From Pelomonas sp047654805 (GTDB lineage Bacteria; Pseudomonadota; Gammaproteobacteria; Burkholderiales; Burkholderiaceae_C), in assembly GCF_047654805.1 (NCBI RefSeq), contig NZ_JASGIV010000001.1, positions 4,588,001 through 4,652,000 on the forward strand: a DNA stretch of 64,000 nucleotides. The letters are read 5' to 3'. Shown one piece after another: positions 29,804 through 38,793 of this stretch. The first letter of the stretch is position 1. Each line of letters begins with the position of its first letter. Below the pieces are notes generated by a model. That model did no database searches. It was not told the origin of the DNA and saw only the letters and a list, made by a program, of their open reading frames with translations. Made by a program: the position numbers and the translations under genes.

Positions 29804-30652
29804 TCAGAGCAAGGCCAGGCTCTGCCGCCCCACCCAGCTCTCGCCCGCCTGCAGCTCGACGGGCCGGCCGATGCTGGCCGCCTCCACGCAGAGCATCTCG
29901 CTCCAGCCCTCGGGCGGCATGTCGGCCAGTTTGGCGCAGCGCTCGGGGCCGGGGTTCCAGACCACGGCGTCGTCGAAGCCCTGCTGCGTGACGAGCACCT
30001 GGCGGCGGTCCTCGGCCACCAGCAGCGGCCGCTCCTTGACGCCGAAGTAGATGCGGTCCAGGTCCAGCACCCCCTTCTCGCCGGTCAGCAGCAGATCCAT
30101 GCGCTGCAGCGCCTCGGCCTGCTTGACGCTGTCGAAATAGCGCAGGCCGGCCAGCCCCTCGACACTGACCGCGTCCAGGTCCGCCACGCGCAGGTAGGTG
30201 TGCAGCGCAGCGGTGAACTGCAGCGGGGCATCGCCCGGGTTCTCGCACGCCAGCTCGACGTCCAGGCTGCGGCCGCTCACGCGCACGCTCAGCTCCAGCT
30301 CGAACGCATGGGGCCAGAGCTTGCGCGTCTCGTCACTGTCACGCAGGCGCAGCACAGCCAGCGCGTCGTCCTTGCCCTGCTCCTGGCTGACCAGCTCCCA
30401 GGGCAGGACGCGTGCAAAGCCGTGCTTGGGCAGCGGGCCGCGCTCGGCGAATTGCGGGAAGCACACCGGCACGCCGCCGCGGATGGCCTTGCCGGGCGTG
30501 AACTCGCTGCAGGGGGACAGGTAGAGCTGCTCGGGCGCGCCGGCGGGCTGCCAGGACAGCAGGTGGCCGCCTTGCAAAGACAGTGAAGCGGCAGCGCCAT
30601 CGGGCGCTGTCAGCACAACGATGTCAGAGCCATAGTCGCCGGAGGAAAGCAT
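29804..30652 (-). CDS. D-hexose-6-phosphate mutarotase (YeaD-like)
   Basis: 282 residues of the aldose-1-epimerase superfamily in its glucose-6-phosphate 1-epimerase branch: GGHLLSWQPAG, IRGGVPVCFPQFAERGPLPKHGFAR with catalytic His, ALHTYLRVADL with the second His and a C-terminal WSEMLCVEAA with the catalytic Glu. The reaction interconverts alpha and beta anomers of hexose 6-phosphates in the cytosol. ATG at 30652 has only a weak RBS. It precedes hemE, probably on the same transcript. Confidence 0.9.
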   Translation of the reverse strand: MLSSGDYGSDIVVLTAPDGAAASLSLQGGHLLSWQPAGAPEQLYLSPCSEFTPGKAIRGGVPVCFPQFAERGPLPKHGFARVLPWELVSQEQGKDDALAVLRLRDSDETRKLWPHAFELELSVRVSGRSLDVELACENPGDAPLQFTAALHTYLRVADLDAVSVEGLAGLRYFDSVKQAEALQRMDLLLTGEKGVLDLDRIYFGVKERPLLVAEDRRQVLVTQQGFDDAVVWNPGPERCAKLADMPPEGWSEMLCVEAASIGRPVELQAGESWVGRQSLALL

Positions 30653-31107
30653 AAATTCGGTGTTGAGGGGAGTCCTTCAAAGAACCCCATGAACATAAGG
30701 CCCGGCATCCACGCTGCATGCCTGGAACCCGCCAACCTAGAATTGTCAGTCATCGCGGTGTGCCCTTCGGCATACCGCACAAGCGGTTCGACATCCTGGC
30801 TGCGACACCTTCAACCGGTAAGCCTCTTCACTGGCAAGCGAATGACCTGCCCCTGACTGGGCACCGGAGCGTGTTCTGTGAACTGCGGGGCAGCACATTG
30901 AAGCGGCGCCGCAGGTGACCTTGCTTGGTGTCACCCACCGCGAACTGCGACTGTGCGCCGTTCTGGGCGACGAACTCGAGGGCCAGAGTGCTCTTCATCA
31001 GGCCATCAAATGGAAAACGGCAGGCACAGGGCCCGCCGCTCCATATCTCGAATCGCCAGGTGCCTTAGATTGCTCAAGCTGAGCAACTCAAGGCGCCCCG
31101 CGCATAT
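30653..31107. other. intergenic stretch of lower GC without a supported gene
   Basis: About 450 bases between the mutarotase start and the CsgG-like lipoprotein stop. The only frame with some protein look is a 56-codon minus-strand ORF (30828-30998, MKSTLALEFVAQNGAQ...) with no clear RBS or known family. The start of this stretch should carry the mutarotase promoter. Composition differs from the neighbouring core genes, as does the next 1.4 kb. Confidence 0.4.
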
Positions 31108-32067
31108 TCAACCACCAGTCTTTGGTGTCGTCGAGGTCGATGACTTAGCCGCCGGCTTGGCTGCTGGCTTGGCCGCCGGCTTCGGCGCGGCCTTGGGTGC
31201 CGGCGCAGGCGCTGCAGCTGCGTCCACTTCCTTGGAGGCGGCTGTCGAGCCCCCCTGAACGCCCAGGCGACCACCCGTGCCCAGGCCACCCTTCACGGTT
31301 TGCGCCTTGTAGTTGCGCAGCGCCTTGACCATCTGGTTGAACGAGTCAGCAAAGGCGGCAACGATGACCTTGCCTTGCGGGGTCTTCGCATAGGCGCTGC
31401 CACCGAGCGCACCGCCGCCCAGGAAGCTGAAGCCACCAACCCCAAAATCGAAATTCTTGGCCGTGCCTTCGGATGCCGAAATCTGCACGCCAGATCGGTT
31501 GTCCACCAGCAGCAGCGTCGTCGACGCCTCGTTCTTGCTGACGCTTGCTGCCACAGCCGTCAGCAACCCGATGGCGCCCGTGCCAAAGCCCCCACCGCCG
31601 CCGCCAGTCTTGCCGGAGAACTGGATCTCCGGGCTCAGGGTGTAATCCGCAGCCACGATCTGGCCTTGCCCGAAATTGCTGCCGGAACGGCTCTCACCTG
31701 ATTGCATCAACGCACGCTCGCGCTCCATGTTGGCGAACGCCTTGCCACGCTCAACGACGACGAAGCAATTGCTTTGCTGGACCATCAGGCGCAACACCGG
31801 GATGGTGGAACCCAACTGATGTTCACGCAGTTGGAACCACCAGGGTGCTTGTGTGTCCTCCTGAAGCGCGATGGTGCCCAGCGTCTCATCGCAGCGCTCC
31901 AACTGATTGTTCTGGTTCTCGGCCTGGGCGCCGCCTGCGGCGCCGGAAACCGTGCCCTTGTCTTCACCCATTTTCGGCGCCGTCGCCAGGCAACCAGCCA
32001 GCAGTAGCGGACTGAGGAATAGACCGGTGGTGCGCGCGGCACGGACTGCGCTGTTCAATGCTGTCAT
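31108..32067 (-). CDS. CsgG/HfaB-like outer-membrane lipoprotein
   Basis: 319 residues from ATG 32067, chosen for its AGGAG (7-nt spacing) and because the signal peptide follows directly. A lipobox LLAGC places the lipidated Cys at residue 26. The body resembles the CsgG/Curli-assembly fold: LRLMVQQSNCFVVVERGKAFANMERERALMQSGES, AADYTLSPEIQFSG and TTLLLVDNRSGVQISASEGTAKNFDFGVGG. A Gly-rich stretch (KTGGGGGGFGTGAIGLL) may be a loop or membrane hairpin. The last 40 residues are an Ala/Lys/Pro tail with PAAK repeats, likely a flexible periplasmic or peptidoglycan-contacting linker. Family members secrete amyloid or anchor holdfasts; here no curli subunit is next to it, so the cargo is open. Confidence 0.72.
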   Translation of the reverse strand: MTALNSAVRAARTTGLFLSPLLLAGCLATAPKMGEDKGTVSGAAGGAQAENQNNQLERCDETLGTIALQEDTQAPWWFQLREHQLGSTIPVLRLMVQQSNCFVVVERGKAFANMERERALMQSGESRSGSNFGQGQIVAADYTLSPEIQFSGKTGGGGGGFGTGAIGLLTAVAASVSKNEASTTLLLVDNRSGVQISASEGTAKNFDFGVGGFSFLGGGALGGSAYAKTPQGKVIVAAFADSFNQMVKALRNYKAQTVKGGLGTGGRLGVQGGSTAASKEVDAAAAPAPAPKAAPKPAAKPAAKPAAKSSTSTTPKTGG

Positions 32068-32146
32068 GTAAATGCTCCTGGTGTGCAAGCGTTCTGAAGG
32101 GTAACGCCAAGTGAAGTAGAGCGAAGGTCCAACGCCTTCTTTTCTT

Positions 32147-32533
32147 TCAATCTCCGGGTGTGGCAGGCGCAATGCCGTAGTAGCCCCCCACCGTCTGGCC
32201 GTGGGGATTGCCAATCCAGATGTTGGTGCCGAAGACGTCCGTGCAACCACCCCAGGTAATCTCTGACGAGTGGATCGCTTCATTGCGTGTCTGGGTGTAG
32301 ACAGTGACGGAACTTTCCGAGGGGCCAATGCTGTAGCAGACCCGAGCCCACACGGCGCGAGGCGCAGACATCAATACCGCAACGGACGATTCAGTCTGAC
32401 CATCAGAGGCTTTGGCCATCCACTTCGTGCCCCGGTTCGGCCCAGGGTTGTAACTGAACACATAAGGCACCTGAGCCAGCACTGCTACAGACAGCATGCT
32501 CATCAGGCCAAAGAACACGTACTTGAAGTTCAT
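32147..32533 (-). CDS. small secreted protein of unknown function
   Basis: 128 residues from ATG 32533, preceded by GGAGGG. Signal peptide MNFKYVFFGLMSMLSVAVLA, then a beta-rich mature domain of about 108 residues (KWMAKASDGQTESSVAVLMSAPRAVWARVCYSIGPSESSVTVYTQ) with two Cys that could form a disulfide. No family recognised. It lies 79 nt upstream of the CsgG-like lipoprotein gene on the same strand, so the two may be a secretion pair; codon use is less GC-biased than nearby core genes. Confidence 0.65.
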   Translation of the reverse strand: MNFKYVFFGLMSMLSVAVLAQVPYVFSYNPGPNRGTKWMAKASDGQTESSVAVLMSAPRAVWARVCYSIGPSESSVTVYTQTRNEAIHSSEITWGGCTDVFGTNIWIGNPHGQTVGGYYGIAPATPGD

Positions 32534-32723
32534 AGAACCCTCCGTTGAAGCCACCCCACTGCGAACCATGGGGCGGAATCGGCAAGCCCGCAATGCTACG
32601 TGTGCTGCGCGAAGGAGTCACGGTGTCCGATGAGCAATATTCCCCATTCGAAATCCAGGGCTCTCCGTGTCTGCAATCCGGTCCATCGCAGCACCGCGAC
32701 CGGCGGCGTCCGGAAATGGAAAT

Positions 32724-32747
32724 GGGCGACAGAGTGATCTGCCGCCC
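32724..32747 (-). terminator. possible terminator of the atp operon
   Basis: A hairpin with ten-base arms and one mismatch (GGGCGaCAGA / TCTGcCGCCC, loop GTGA), about 45 nt downstream of atpC in transcript sense. Only short T runs follow, so termination may be Rho-assisted. Confidence 0.4.
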
Positions 32748-32790
32748 ACCTCATATGCGCTCGCCTCAAAGAAGCGGCTCTGTCTGTGAC

Positions 32791-33210
32791 CTATTTCTTC
32801 AGGAACTTGCGCAGCGCCGCGATCTGCGCGGCCTGGATGGCCAGCTCGCTCTGGATGGCGGCCTGGTCCAGCTTGTCCTTGGCGTTGCGCAGCGATTCCT
32901 CGGCCGCCTTCTTCGCTTCCACCGCCTTGGCCTCGTCGAGGTCCTTACCGCGGATGGCGGTGTCGGCCAGCACGGTCACGCGGTTCGGCTGCACCTCGAG
33001 GATGCCACCGGCGACGAAGACGAACTCTTCATTGCCATCGGCCAGCTCGATACGCACGGCGCCCGGCTTGATGCGGGTGATGAGCGGCGTGTGCTTGGGC
33101 AGGATGCCAAGCTCACCGGACTCGCCCGGCAGGGCGACGAACTTGGCCTCGCCGGAGAAGATCTGCTCCTCGGCGGAGACCACGTCGACGTGGAGGGTTG
33201 CCATGTTCAA
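32791..33210 (-). CDS. atpC: F1Fo ATP synthase subunit epsilon
   Basis: 139 residues, last gene of the operon. The N-terminal beta sandwich contains LHVDVVSAEEQIFSGEA and GELGILPKHTPLITRIKPG, typical epsilon signatures, and the C-terminal helical hairpin (KDLDEAKAVEAKKAAEESL) is the regulatory arm that inhibits ATP hydrolysis. Epsilon joins the gamma shaft to the c ring. It starts 126 nt after atpD, the longest gap of the operon. Confidence 0.97.
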   Translation of the reverse strand: MNMATLHVDVVSAEEQIFSGEAKFVALPGESGELGILPKHTPLITRIKPGAVRIELADGNEEFVFVAGGILEVQPNRVTVLADTAIRGKDLDEAKAVEAKKAAEESLRNAKDKLDQAAIQSELAIQAAQIAALRKFLKK

Positions 33211-33336
33211 TCTTCCTTAGCGAATGTTGAAGAAGGTTCAGTAAGCGAGCAGTCGGGTGCCAGGCTAGGCGCCGCGCGGAGCTGGACTCGCGTCCAGCGA
33301 GCACGGCAACGACGCATGGCGCCCGAGTGCGAAGTC

Positions 33337-34749
33337 TTACTGAATCTTCTTCGCCTTTTCGAAGGCCTCGTCGATCGTGCCGACCATGTAGAAGGCCTGC
33401 TCCGGCAGCGCGTCGCACTCGCCGTTGACGATCATCTTGAAGCCGCGGATGGTTTCCTTCAGCGGCACGTACTTGCCCGGCGTGCCCGTGAACACTTCGG
33501 CGACGTGGAAGGGCTGCGACAGGAAGCGCTGGATCTTGCGGGCGCGGGCCACGGCCAGCTTGTCTTCCGGCGACAGTTCGTCCATGCCCAGGATGGCGAT
33601 GATGTCGCGCAGTTCCTTGTAGCGCTGCAGCACCTGCTGCACGGCACGGGTCGTCGAGTAGTGCTCTTCGCCGACGACGTTGGGGTCGATCTGGCGGCTG
33701 GTGGAGTCCAGCGGGTCGACGGCGGGGTAGATGCCCAGCGCGGCGATGTCACGCGACAGCACGACGGTGGCGTCCAAGTGGGCGAAGGTCGTGGCAGGCG
33801 ACGGGTCGGTCAGGTCGTCCGCAGGGACGTAGACGGCCTGGATGGACGTGATCGAGCCGACCTTGGTCGACGTGATGCGCTCCTGCAGGCGACCCATTTC
33901 CTCGGCCAGCGTCGGCTGGTAGCCCACGGCGGAGGGCATGCGGCCCAGCAGTGCGGACACTTCGGTACCGGCCAGCGTGTAGCGGTAGATGTTGTCCACG
34001 AAGAACAGCACGTCACGGCCTTCGTCACGGAAGGACTCGGCGATGGTCAGGCCGGTCAGCGCCACGCGCAGACGGTTGCCCGGGGGCTCGTTCATCTGGC
34101 CGTAGACCATGGCGACCTTGGAGTCTTCGAGCTTCTCCTGCACGACGACGCCGGAGTCCGACATCTCGTGATAGAAGTCGTTGCCCTCGCGGGTACGCTC
34201 ACCCACGCCGGCGAACACGGACAGCCCGCTGTGCGCCTTGGCGATGTTGTTGATGAGCTCCATCATGTTCACGGTCTTGCCGACACCGGCGCCGCCGAAC
34301 AGGCCCACCTTGCCGCCCTTGGCGAACGGGCAGATCAGGTCGATCACCTTGATGCCGGTTTCCAGCAGGTCCTGCGACGGGCTCAGCTCGTCATAGGCCG
34401 GGGCCGTGCGGTGGATGGAGGCGGTCAGCTCGGAAGCGACCGGGCCGCGCTCGTCGATGGGGTTGCCCAGCACGTCCATGATGCGGCCCAGCGTGGCCTT
34501 GCCCACCGGCACCTGGATGGTGTCGCCGGTGTTGTAGACCTGGGTGCCGCGGCGCAGGCCGTCGGACGAACCCAGCGCAATGGTGCGGACCACGCCGTCG
34601 CCCAGCTGCTGCTGGACTTCCAGCGTCAGGGCCGAGCCTTCCATCTTCAGGGCGTCGTAGACCTTGGGCATCTGGTCGCGGGGGAATTCCACGTCCACGA
34701 CGGCGCCGATGCACTGAACGATCTTGCCTTGGGCTTGAGTGTTAGCCAT
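33337..34749 (-). CDS. atpD: F1Fo ATP synthase subunit beta
   Basis: 470 residues, catalytic subunit. Walker A GGAGVGKT at about 156-163, Walker B-type LLFFVDNIYRYTLAG, the DELSEED-like segment (MDELSPEDKL), and the signature P-S-A-V-G-Y-Q-P-T-L. The catalytic Glu lies in GERTREGNDFY. Three beta subunits alternate with alpha and make or hydrolyse ATP. Confidence 0.98.
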   Translation of the reverse strand: MANTQAQGKIVQCIGAVVDVEFPRDQMPKVYDALKMEGSALTLEVQQQLGDGVVRTIALGSSDGLRRGTQVYNTGDTIQVPVGKATLGRIMDVLGNPIDERGPVASELTASIHRTAPAYDELSPSQDLLETGIKVIDLICPFAKGGKVGLFGGAGVGKTVNMMELINNIAKAHSGLSVFAGVGERTREGNDFYHEMSDSGVVVQEKLEDSKVAMVYGQMNEPPGNRLRVALTGLTIAESFRDEGRDVLFFVDNIYRYTLAGTEVSALLGRMPSAVGYQPTLAEEMGRLQERITSTKVGSITSIQAVYVPADDLTDPSPATTFAHLDATVVLSRDIAALGIYPAVDPLDSTSRQIDPNVVGEEHYSTTRAVQQVLQRYKELRDIIAILGMDELSPEDKLAVARARKIQRFLSQPFHVAEVFTGTPGKYVPLKETIRGFKMIVNGECDALPEQAFYMVGTIDEAFEKAKKIQ

Positions 34750-34792
34750 TTGTGCGTTCCTTCAATTCAAATCTTGTGCGTGCCGAACTCGA

Positions 34793-35665
34793 TCAACCCA
34801 CAGCGGCGGCGCCGCTGACGATCTCGGAGAGTTCCTTCGTGATGGCGGCCTGGCGGGTCTTGTTGTAGACCAGCTTCAGCTCGCCAATCAGCGTGCCGGC
34901 GTTGTCGGTCGCGGCCTTCATGGCCACCATGCGGGCGGATTGCTCGCTGGCCATGTTCTCGGCGACGGCCTGGAAGACCAGGGCCTCCGAGTAGCGCACC
35001 AGCAGCTCGTCAATGACGGTAGCGGCGTCCGGCTCGTAGATGTAGTCCCACGCATGGCCGGCCTTCTCCGTGGCCATGTCGTCGGCCTTCAGCGGCAGCA
35101 GCTGCTGAACGACGACCTCCTGCTTCATCGTGTTGATGAACTTGGTGTAGCAGAGGTACACGGCCGAGAGCTTGCCTGCGGCATAGGCGTCGAGCAGCAC
35201 CTTGACGGGGCCGATCAGCGTCTCGATGTGCGGCTGGTCGCCCAGTTGCGTGGCGTGAGCCACGACCTTGGCGCCGACGCGGTTCATGAAACCGAAGCCC
35301 TTGCCGCCGATAGCGACGACGTCGGCCTTCTGGCCCGCAGACTCCAGATCCTTGAGCTTGGCCGTGGCCGCGCGCAGCAGGTTGGTGTTGAGACCACCGC
35401 ACAGGCCCTTGTCCGTCGTGACGACGACCATGCCGGCTGCCGTCGCCTTCTCGTTCTTCACGAGGAAGGGGTGGCGGTACTCGGGGTTGGCCTGGGCCAG
35501 GGCGGCCGCGATGTTGCCGATCTTCTCGGCGTAGGGGCGGGCCGAGCGCATCCGTTCCTGCGCCTTGCGCATCTTGGACGCGGCGACCATCTCCATCGCC
35601 TTGGTGATCTTCTTGGTGTTCTCGACCGACTTGATCTTGCCGCGGATTTCTTTGCTTGAAGCCAT
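34793..35665 (-). CDS. atpG: F1Fo ATP synthase subunit gamma
   Basis: 290 residues. The N-terminal helix (KEIRGKIKSVENTKKITKAMEMVAASKMRKAQERM) and the C-terminal helix (ARMVAMKAATDNAGTLIGELKLVYNKTRQAAITKELSEIV) are the two long antiparallel helices forming the rotor shaft within the alpha3beta3 head. Between them is a Rossmann-like domain (MVVVTTDKGLCGGLNTNLLR). It lies between atpA and atpD in the usual order. Confidence 0.98.
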   Translation of the reverse strand: MASSKEIRGKIKSVENTKKITKAMEMVAASKMRKAQERMRSARPYAEKIGNIAAALAQANPEYRHPFLVKNEKATAAGMVVVTTDKGLCGGLNTNLLRAATAKLKDLESAGQKADVVAIGGKGFGFMNRVGAKVVAHATQLGDQPHIETLIGPVKVLLDAYAAGKLSAVYLCYTKFINTMKQEVVVQQLLPLKADDMATEKAGHAWDYIYEPDAATVIDELLVRYSEALVFQAVAENMASEQSARMVAMKAATDNAGTLIGELKLVYNKTRQAAITKELSEIVSGAAAVG

Positions 35666-35724
35666 TCGAACTCCTAGTCAGTGCGGGGTTGGGTTTTGAG
35701 GCTCAGCCCCGCGTGTTCCGTGGC

Positions 35725-37278
35725 TTAGGCGAAGGACTTCTTGAAGGAAGTGATCGCGGCGTTCAGCTCGGCCTCGGCGTCCTTGTCCATCGCCTTGTCG
35801 TTGTCGAGCTTGGCAACGAGTGCGGCGTGGCTGGTCTTCAGGTGCTGGTGCAGACCGTGTTCGAAGGCGAGCACCTTGTTCACGGCGATGTCGTCCAGGA
35901 AACCCTTGTTGGCGGCGTACAGCGACGCGCCCATCAGGCTGATCGACAGCGGCGAGTACTGGGCCTGCTTCAGCAGTTCGGTCACGCGGGCACCGCGGTC
36001 CAGCTGCTTCTTCGTCGCGGCATCGAGGTCGGAGGCGAACTGCGCGAACGCAGCCAGTTCACGGTACTGGGCCAGGTCGGTACGGATACCGCCGGACAGG
36101 CCCTTGATGAGCTTGGTCTGGGCCGACGAGCCGACGCGCGACACCGAGATACCGGCGTTGATGGCGGGGCGGATACCGGCGTTGAACAGGTTGGTTTCCA
36201 GGAAGATCTGGCCGTCGGTGATCGAGATCACGTTGGTCGGCACGAACGCGGAAACGTCACCGGCTTGCGTCTCGATGATGGGCAGGGCCGTCAGCGAACC
36301 CGTCTTGCCCTTGACCTCACCCTTGGTGAAGGCTTCGACGTAGTCGGCGTTCACGCGGGCGGCACGCTCCAGCAGGCGGCTGTGGAGATAGAACACGTCG
36401 CCGGGGAAGGCTTCGCGGCCCGGCGGGCGGCGCAGCAGCAGCGAGACCTGGCGGTAGGCCACGGCCTGCTTGGACAGGTCGTCATAGACGATCAGCGCGT
36501 CCTGGCCGCGGTCGCGGAAGTACTCGCCCATCGTGCAGCCGGAGTAGGCCGACACGTACTGCATGGCGGCGGACTCGGAGGCCGAGGCGGCGACGACGAT
36601 GGTGTATTCCATCGCGCCGGCCTGCTCCAGCGAGCGCACGACGTTCTTGATCGACGACGCCTTCTGGCCGATGGCGACGTAGACGCAGGTCATGTTCTGA
36701 CCCTTCTGGTTGATGATCGCGTCAATCGCCACGGCGGTCTTGCCGGTCTGACGGTCACCAATGATCAGCTCGCGCTGGCCGCGACCGATCGGCACCATGG
36801 AGTCGATGGACTTCAGGCCGGTCTGCACGGGCTGGTCGACCGACTTACGGGCGATCACGCCCGGGGCGACCTTCTCGATGACGTCGGTCATCTTGGCGTT
36901 GATCGGGCCCTTGCCGTCGATGGGTTGGCCCAGTGCGTTCACGACGCGGCCGATCAGCTCGGGGCCGACCGGCACTTCCAGGATGCGGCCCGTGCACTTG
37001 ACGGTGTCGCCTTCCGAGACGTGCTCGTAGGCACCCAGAATCACGGCGCCGACGGAGTCGCGCTCGAGATTCAGGGCCAGACCGAAGGTCTGCGTGCCGT
37101 CAGCCGTCGGCGGGAATTCGAGCATTTCGCCCTGCATCACGTCCGACAGGCCGTGGACGCGGACGATGCCGTCGGAAACGGACACGACGGTGCCCTGGTT
37201 GCGGATGTCCGTGCTGCCACCAAGACCCTCGATGCGGCTCTTGATCAGTTCGGAAATTTCAGCGGGATTCAGTTGCAT
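35725..37278 (-). CDS. atpA: F1Fo ATP synthase subunit alpha
   Basis: 517 residues, non-catalytic nucleotide-binding subunit. N-terminal MQLNPAEISELIKSRIEGL, Walker A GDRQTGKTAVAIDAI, the region VPIGRGQRELIIGDRQTGK, and the family signature PAINAGISVSRVGSSAQ near residue 365. The length and all motifs match the proteobacterial subunit. It follows atpH by 105 nt. Confidence 0.98.
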   Translation of the reverse strand: MQLNPAEISELIKSRIEGLGGSTDIRNQGTVVSVSDGIVRVHGLSDVMQGEMLEFPPTADGTQTFGLALNLERDSVGAVILGAYEHVSEGDTVKCTGRILEVPVGPELIGRVVNALGQPIDGKGPINAKMTDVIEKVAPGVIARKSVDQPVQTGLKSIDSMVPIGRGQRELIIGDRQTGKTAVAIDAIINQKGQNMTCVYVAIGQKASSIKNVVRSLEQAGAMEYTIVVAASASESAAMQYVSAYSGCTMGEYFRDRGQDALIVYDDLSKQAVAYRQVSLLLRRPPGREAFPGDVFYLHSRLLERAARVNADYVEAFTKGEVKGKTGSLTALPIIETQAGDVSAFVPTNVISITDGQIFLETNLFNAGIRPAINAGISVSRVGSSAQTKLIKGLSGGIRTDLAQYRELAAFAQFASDLDAATKKQLDRGARVTELLKQAQYSPLSISLMGASLYAANKGFLDDIAVNKVLAFEHGLHQHLKTSHAALVAKLDNDKAMDKDAEAELNAAITSFKKSFA

Positions 37279-37383
37279 GCTTGGTCTCCCAGTTGGCCGT
37301 TCCGTCGCCGGATCAAGGGCGGGGTCAGACGCGGGGGTGAATCGGAATGTCTTGCGTGGCGTGCGGGTGAGCGGCTCTGCGGG

Positions 37384-37917
37384 TCAGGCAGTCAGCGCAA
37401 CCTTCATGCGTTCCAGGCGGGCCTTGACGGAGGTGTCCAGCACCTCGTCGCCGACGACGACGCGAACGCCGCCAATCAGGCCGGGCTCCAGCTGCACATG
37501 GGCGTCGAGCTTGCGGCCGAAGCGCTTTTCCAGCGTGGCCTTGAGCTCGGCGAGCTGCGCGTCGCTGATCTCGTAGGCGCTGAAGATCTGCGCGTCGGAC
37601 ACGCCGGAGGCGGCGTTGGCCAGCACGTGGTACTGGGCCACGATCTCGGGCAGCGCGGCGAGGCGGCCGTTCTCGACGACGGTCTGCAGGAAGTTCTGCA
37701 CGCCGGCGGCAAGGCTTTGCTTGACGGCGGCGGTCATGACCGCGACGACCTGCTGGGCTTCAGCCTTCGGGTGATCGGCGAACTGGCGCAGATCGGCGTC
37801 CTGCGCCACCTGGGCCAGCGCGTCGAGCTGCTGGCCCCAGGCCGCGAGGTCGTGCGACTTGGCAACCTGGAACAGGGCTTCGGCGTAGGGCCGGGCAATG
37901 GTGGCGATCTCGGCCAT
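37384..37917 (-). CDS. atpH: F1Fo ATP synthase subunit delta
   Basis: 177 residues. Starts MAEIATIARPYAEALFQVA, the standard N-terminus of delta, which sits on top of the F1 head and ties it to the b stalk. The C-terminal part contains the signature region EPGLIGGVRVVVGDEVLDTSVKARLERMK. It begins directly after the atpF stop codon with no gap. Confidence 0.97.
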   Translation of the reverse strand: MAEIATIARPYAEALFQVAKSHDLAAWGQQLDALAQVAQDADLRQFADHPKAEAQQVVAVMTAAVKQSLAAGVQNFLQTVVENGRLAALPEIVAQYHVLANAASGVSDAQIFSAYEISDAQLAELKATLEKRFGRKLDAHVQLEPGLIGGVRVVVGDEVLDTSVKARLERMKVALTA

Positions 37918-38388
37918 TTACAGCTCCGTCTTCAGGCGAGCCAGCAGATCGGCGTGGACGCCGGCGTTGACTTCCTTTTGCAGGATCTGCTCGGCGCCCT
38001 TGACGGCCAGCGCGGCGACCTGCTCGCGCAGGGCTTCGCGGGCGCGGGAAACCTGCTGCTCGGCATCGGCCTTGGCGGCGGCCAGGATCTTGGCGCCTTC
38101 TTCTTCGGCCTTGCCCTTGGCGGCATCGACGATGGCGGCGGCACGCTTCTCGGCATCCGAGATCAGCTTGCCGGATTCGGCCTTGGTCTGCGCCAGTTCC
38201 TTGGCGATCTGCGCTTCGGCGCCGGCCAGCTCGGCCTTGGCCTTGTCGGCAGCGGACAGGCCAGCGGCGATCTTCGCGGCACGCTCGTCGAGCGCCTTGA
38301 TGATCGGCGGCCACACATACTTCATCGTGAACCCGACCAGGATCAGGAACACGATCATCTGAACGATGAGCGACGCGTTAATAAACAC
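37918..38388 (-). CDS. atpF: F1Fo ATP synthase subunit b
   Basis: 156 residues. One N-terminal membrane helix (FINASLIVQMIVFLILVGF) and then a long Ala/Glu/Lys-rich coiled coil (about 30-150) that forms the peripheral stator dimer. Length and layout are those of the single b type, not the b/b' pair. It follows atpE by about 70 nt. Confidence 0.97.
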   Translation of the reverse strand: MFINASLIVQMIVFLILVGFTMKYVWPPIIKALDERAAKIAAGLSAADKAKAELAGAEAQIAKELAQTKAESGKLISDAEKRAAAIVDAAKGKAEEEGAKILAAAKADAEQQVSRAREALREQVAALAVKGAEQILQKEVNAGVHADLLARLKTEL

Positions 38389-38460
38389 GGTGGTGCCTCA
38401 CAAAGTTTCGAGTGCTTGAAGCCGCCCCCAGGAGTCCGAGGGCGGGGCGGCAACGTCGAA

Positions 38461-38727
38461 TTACTTGGCGACGACTTGGGCGATCTGGCCCAGGAACGGG
38501 TTGGCCGTGGCGAACCACAGGGCGATACCGGTGCCGATAATGAAGGCCGCGTCGATCAGGCCGGCCAGCAGGAACATCTTGGTTTGCAGTTCGTTCATCA
38601 GCTCGGGCTGACGAGCGGCGGACTCGAGGTACTTGCTGCCCATGATGCCGATACCGATACAAGCACCGAAGGCGCCCAGACCAATGATCAGACCAGCGGC
38701 GAGAGCAACAAAGCTAATGACTTCCAC
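38461..38727 (-). CDS. atpE: F1Fo ATP synthase subunit c
   Basis: 88 residues, two membrane helices joined by the polar loop AARQPE. The first helix has the glycine repeat (GLIIGLGAFGACIGIGIMG) and the second carries the ion-binding acid as Asp in LLAGLIDAAFIIG. An Asp without the Na-binding Gln/Ser/Thr set supports proton coupling. Subunit c forms the rotor ring. Confidence 0.97.
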   Translation of the reverse strand: MEVISFVALAAGLIIGLGAFGACIGIGIMGSKYLESAARQPELMNELQTKMFLLAGLIDAAFIIGTGIALWFATANPFLGQIAQVVAK

Positions 38728-38793
38728 GATGACTCCTTAGGGGATTTAGAGAGAGAAGGGGTTGAGAAAAACTGCTTGGGGTTGTGCGCCGCT

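Noticed and set aside
30828..30998. 56-codon minus-strand ORF upstream of the mutarotase
   Set aside because: No RBS and no family; the length is within chance.
32068..32328. N-terminal extension of the CsgG-like lipoprotein
   Set aside because: It would bury the signal peptide and lipobox and would run into the upstream gene; the AGGAG-preceded ATG at 32067 is better.
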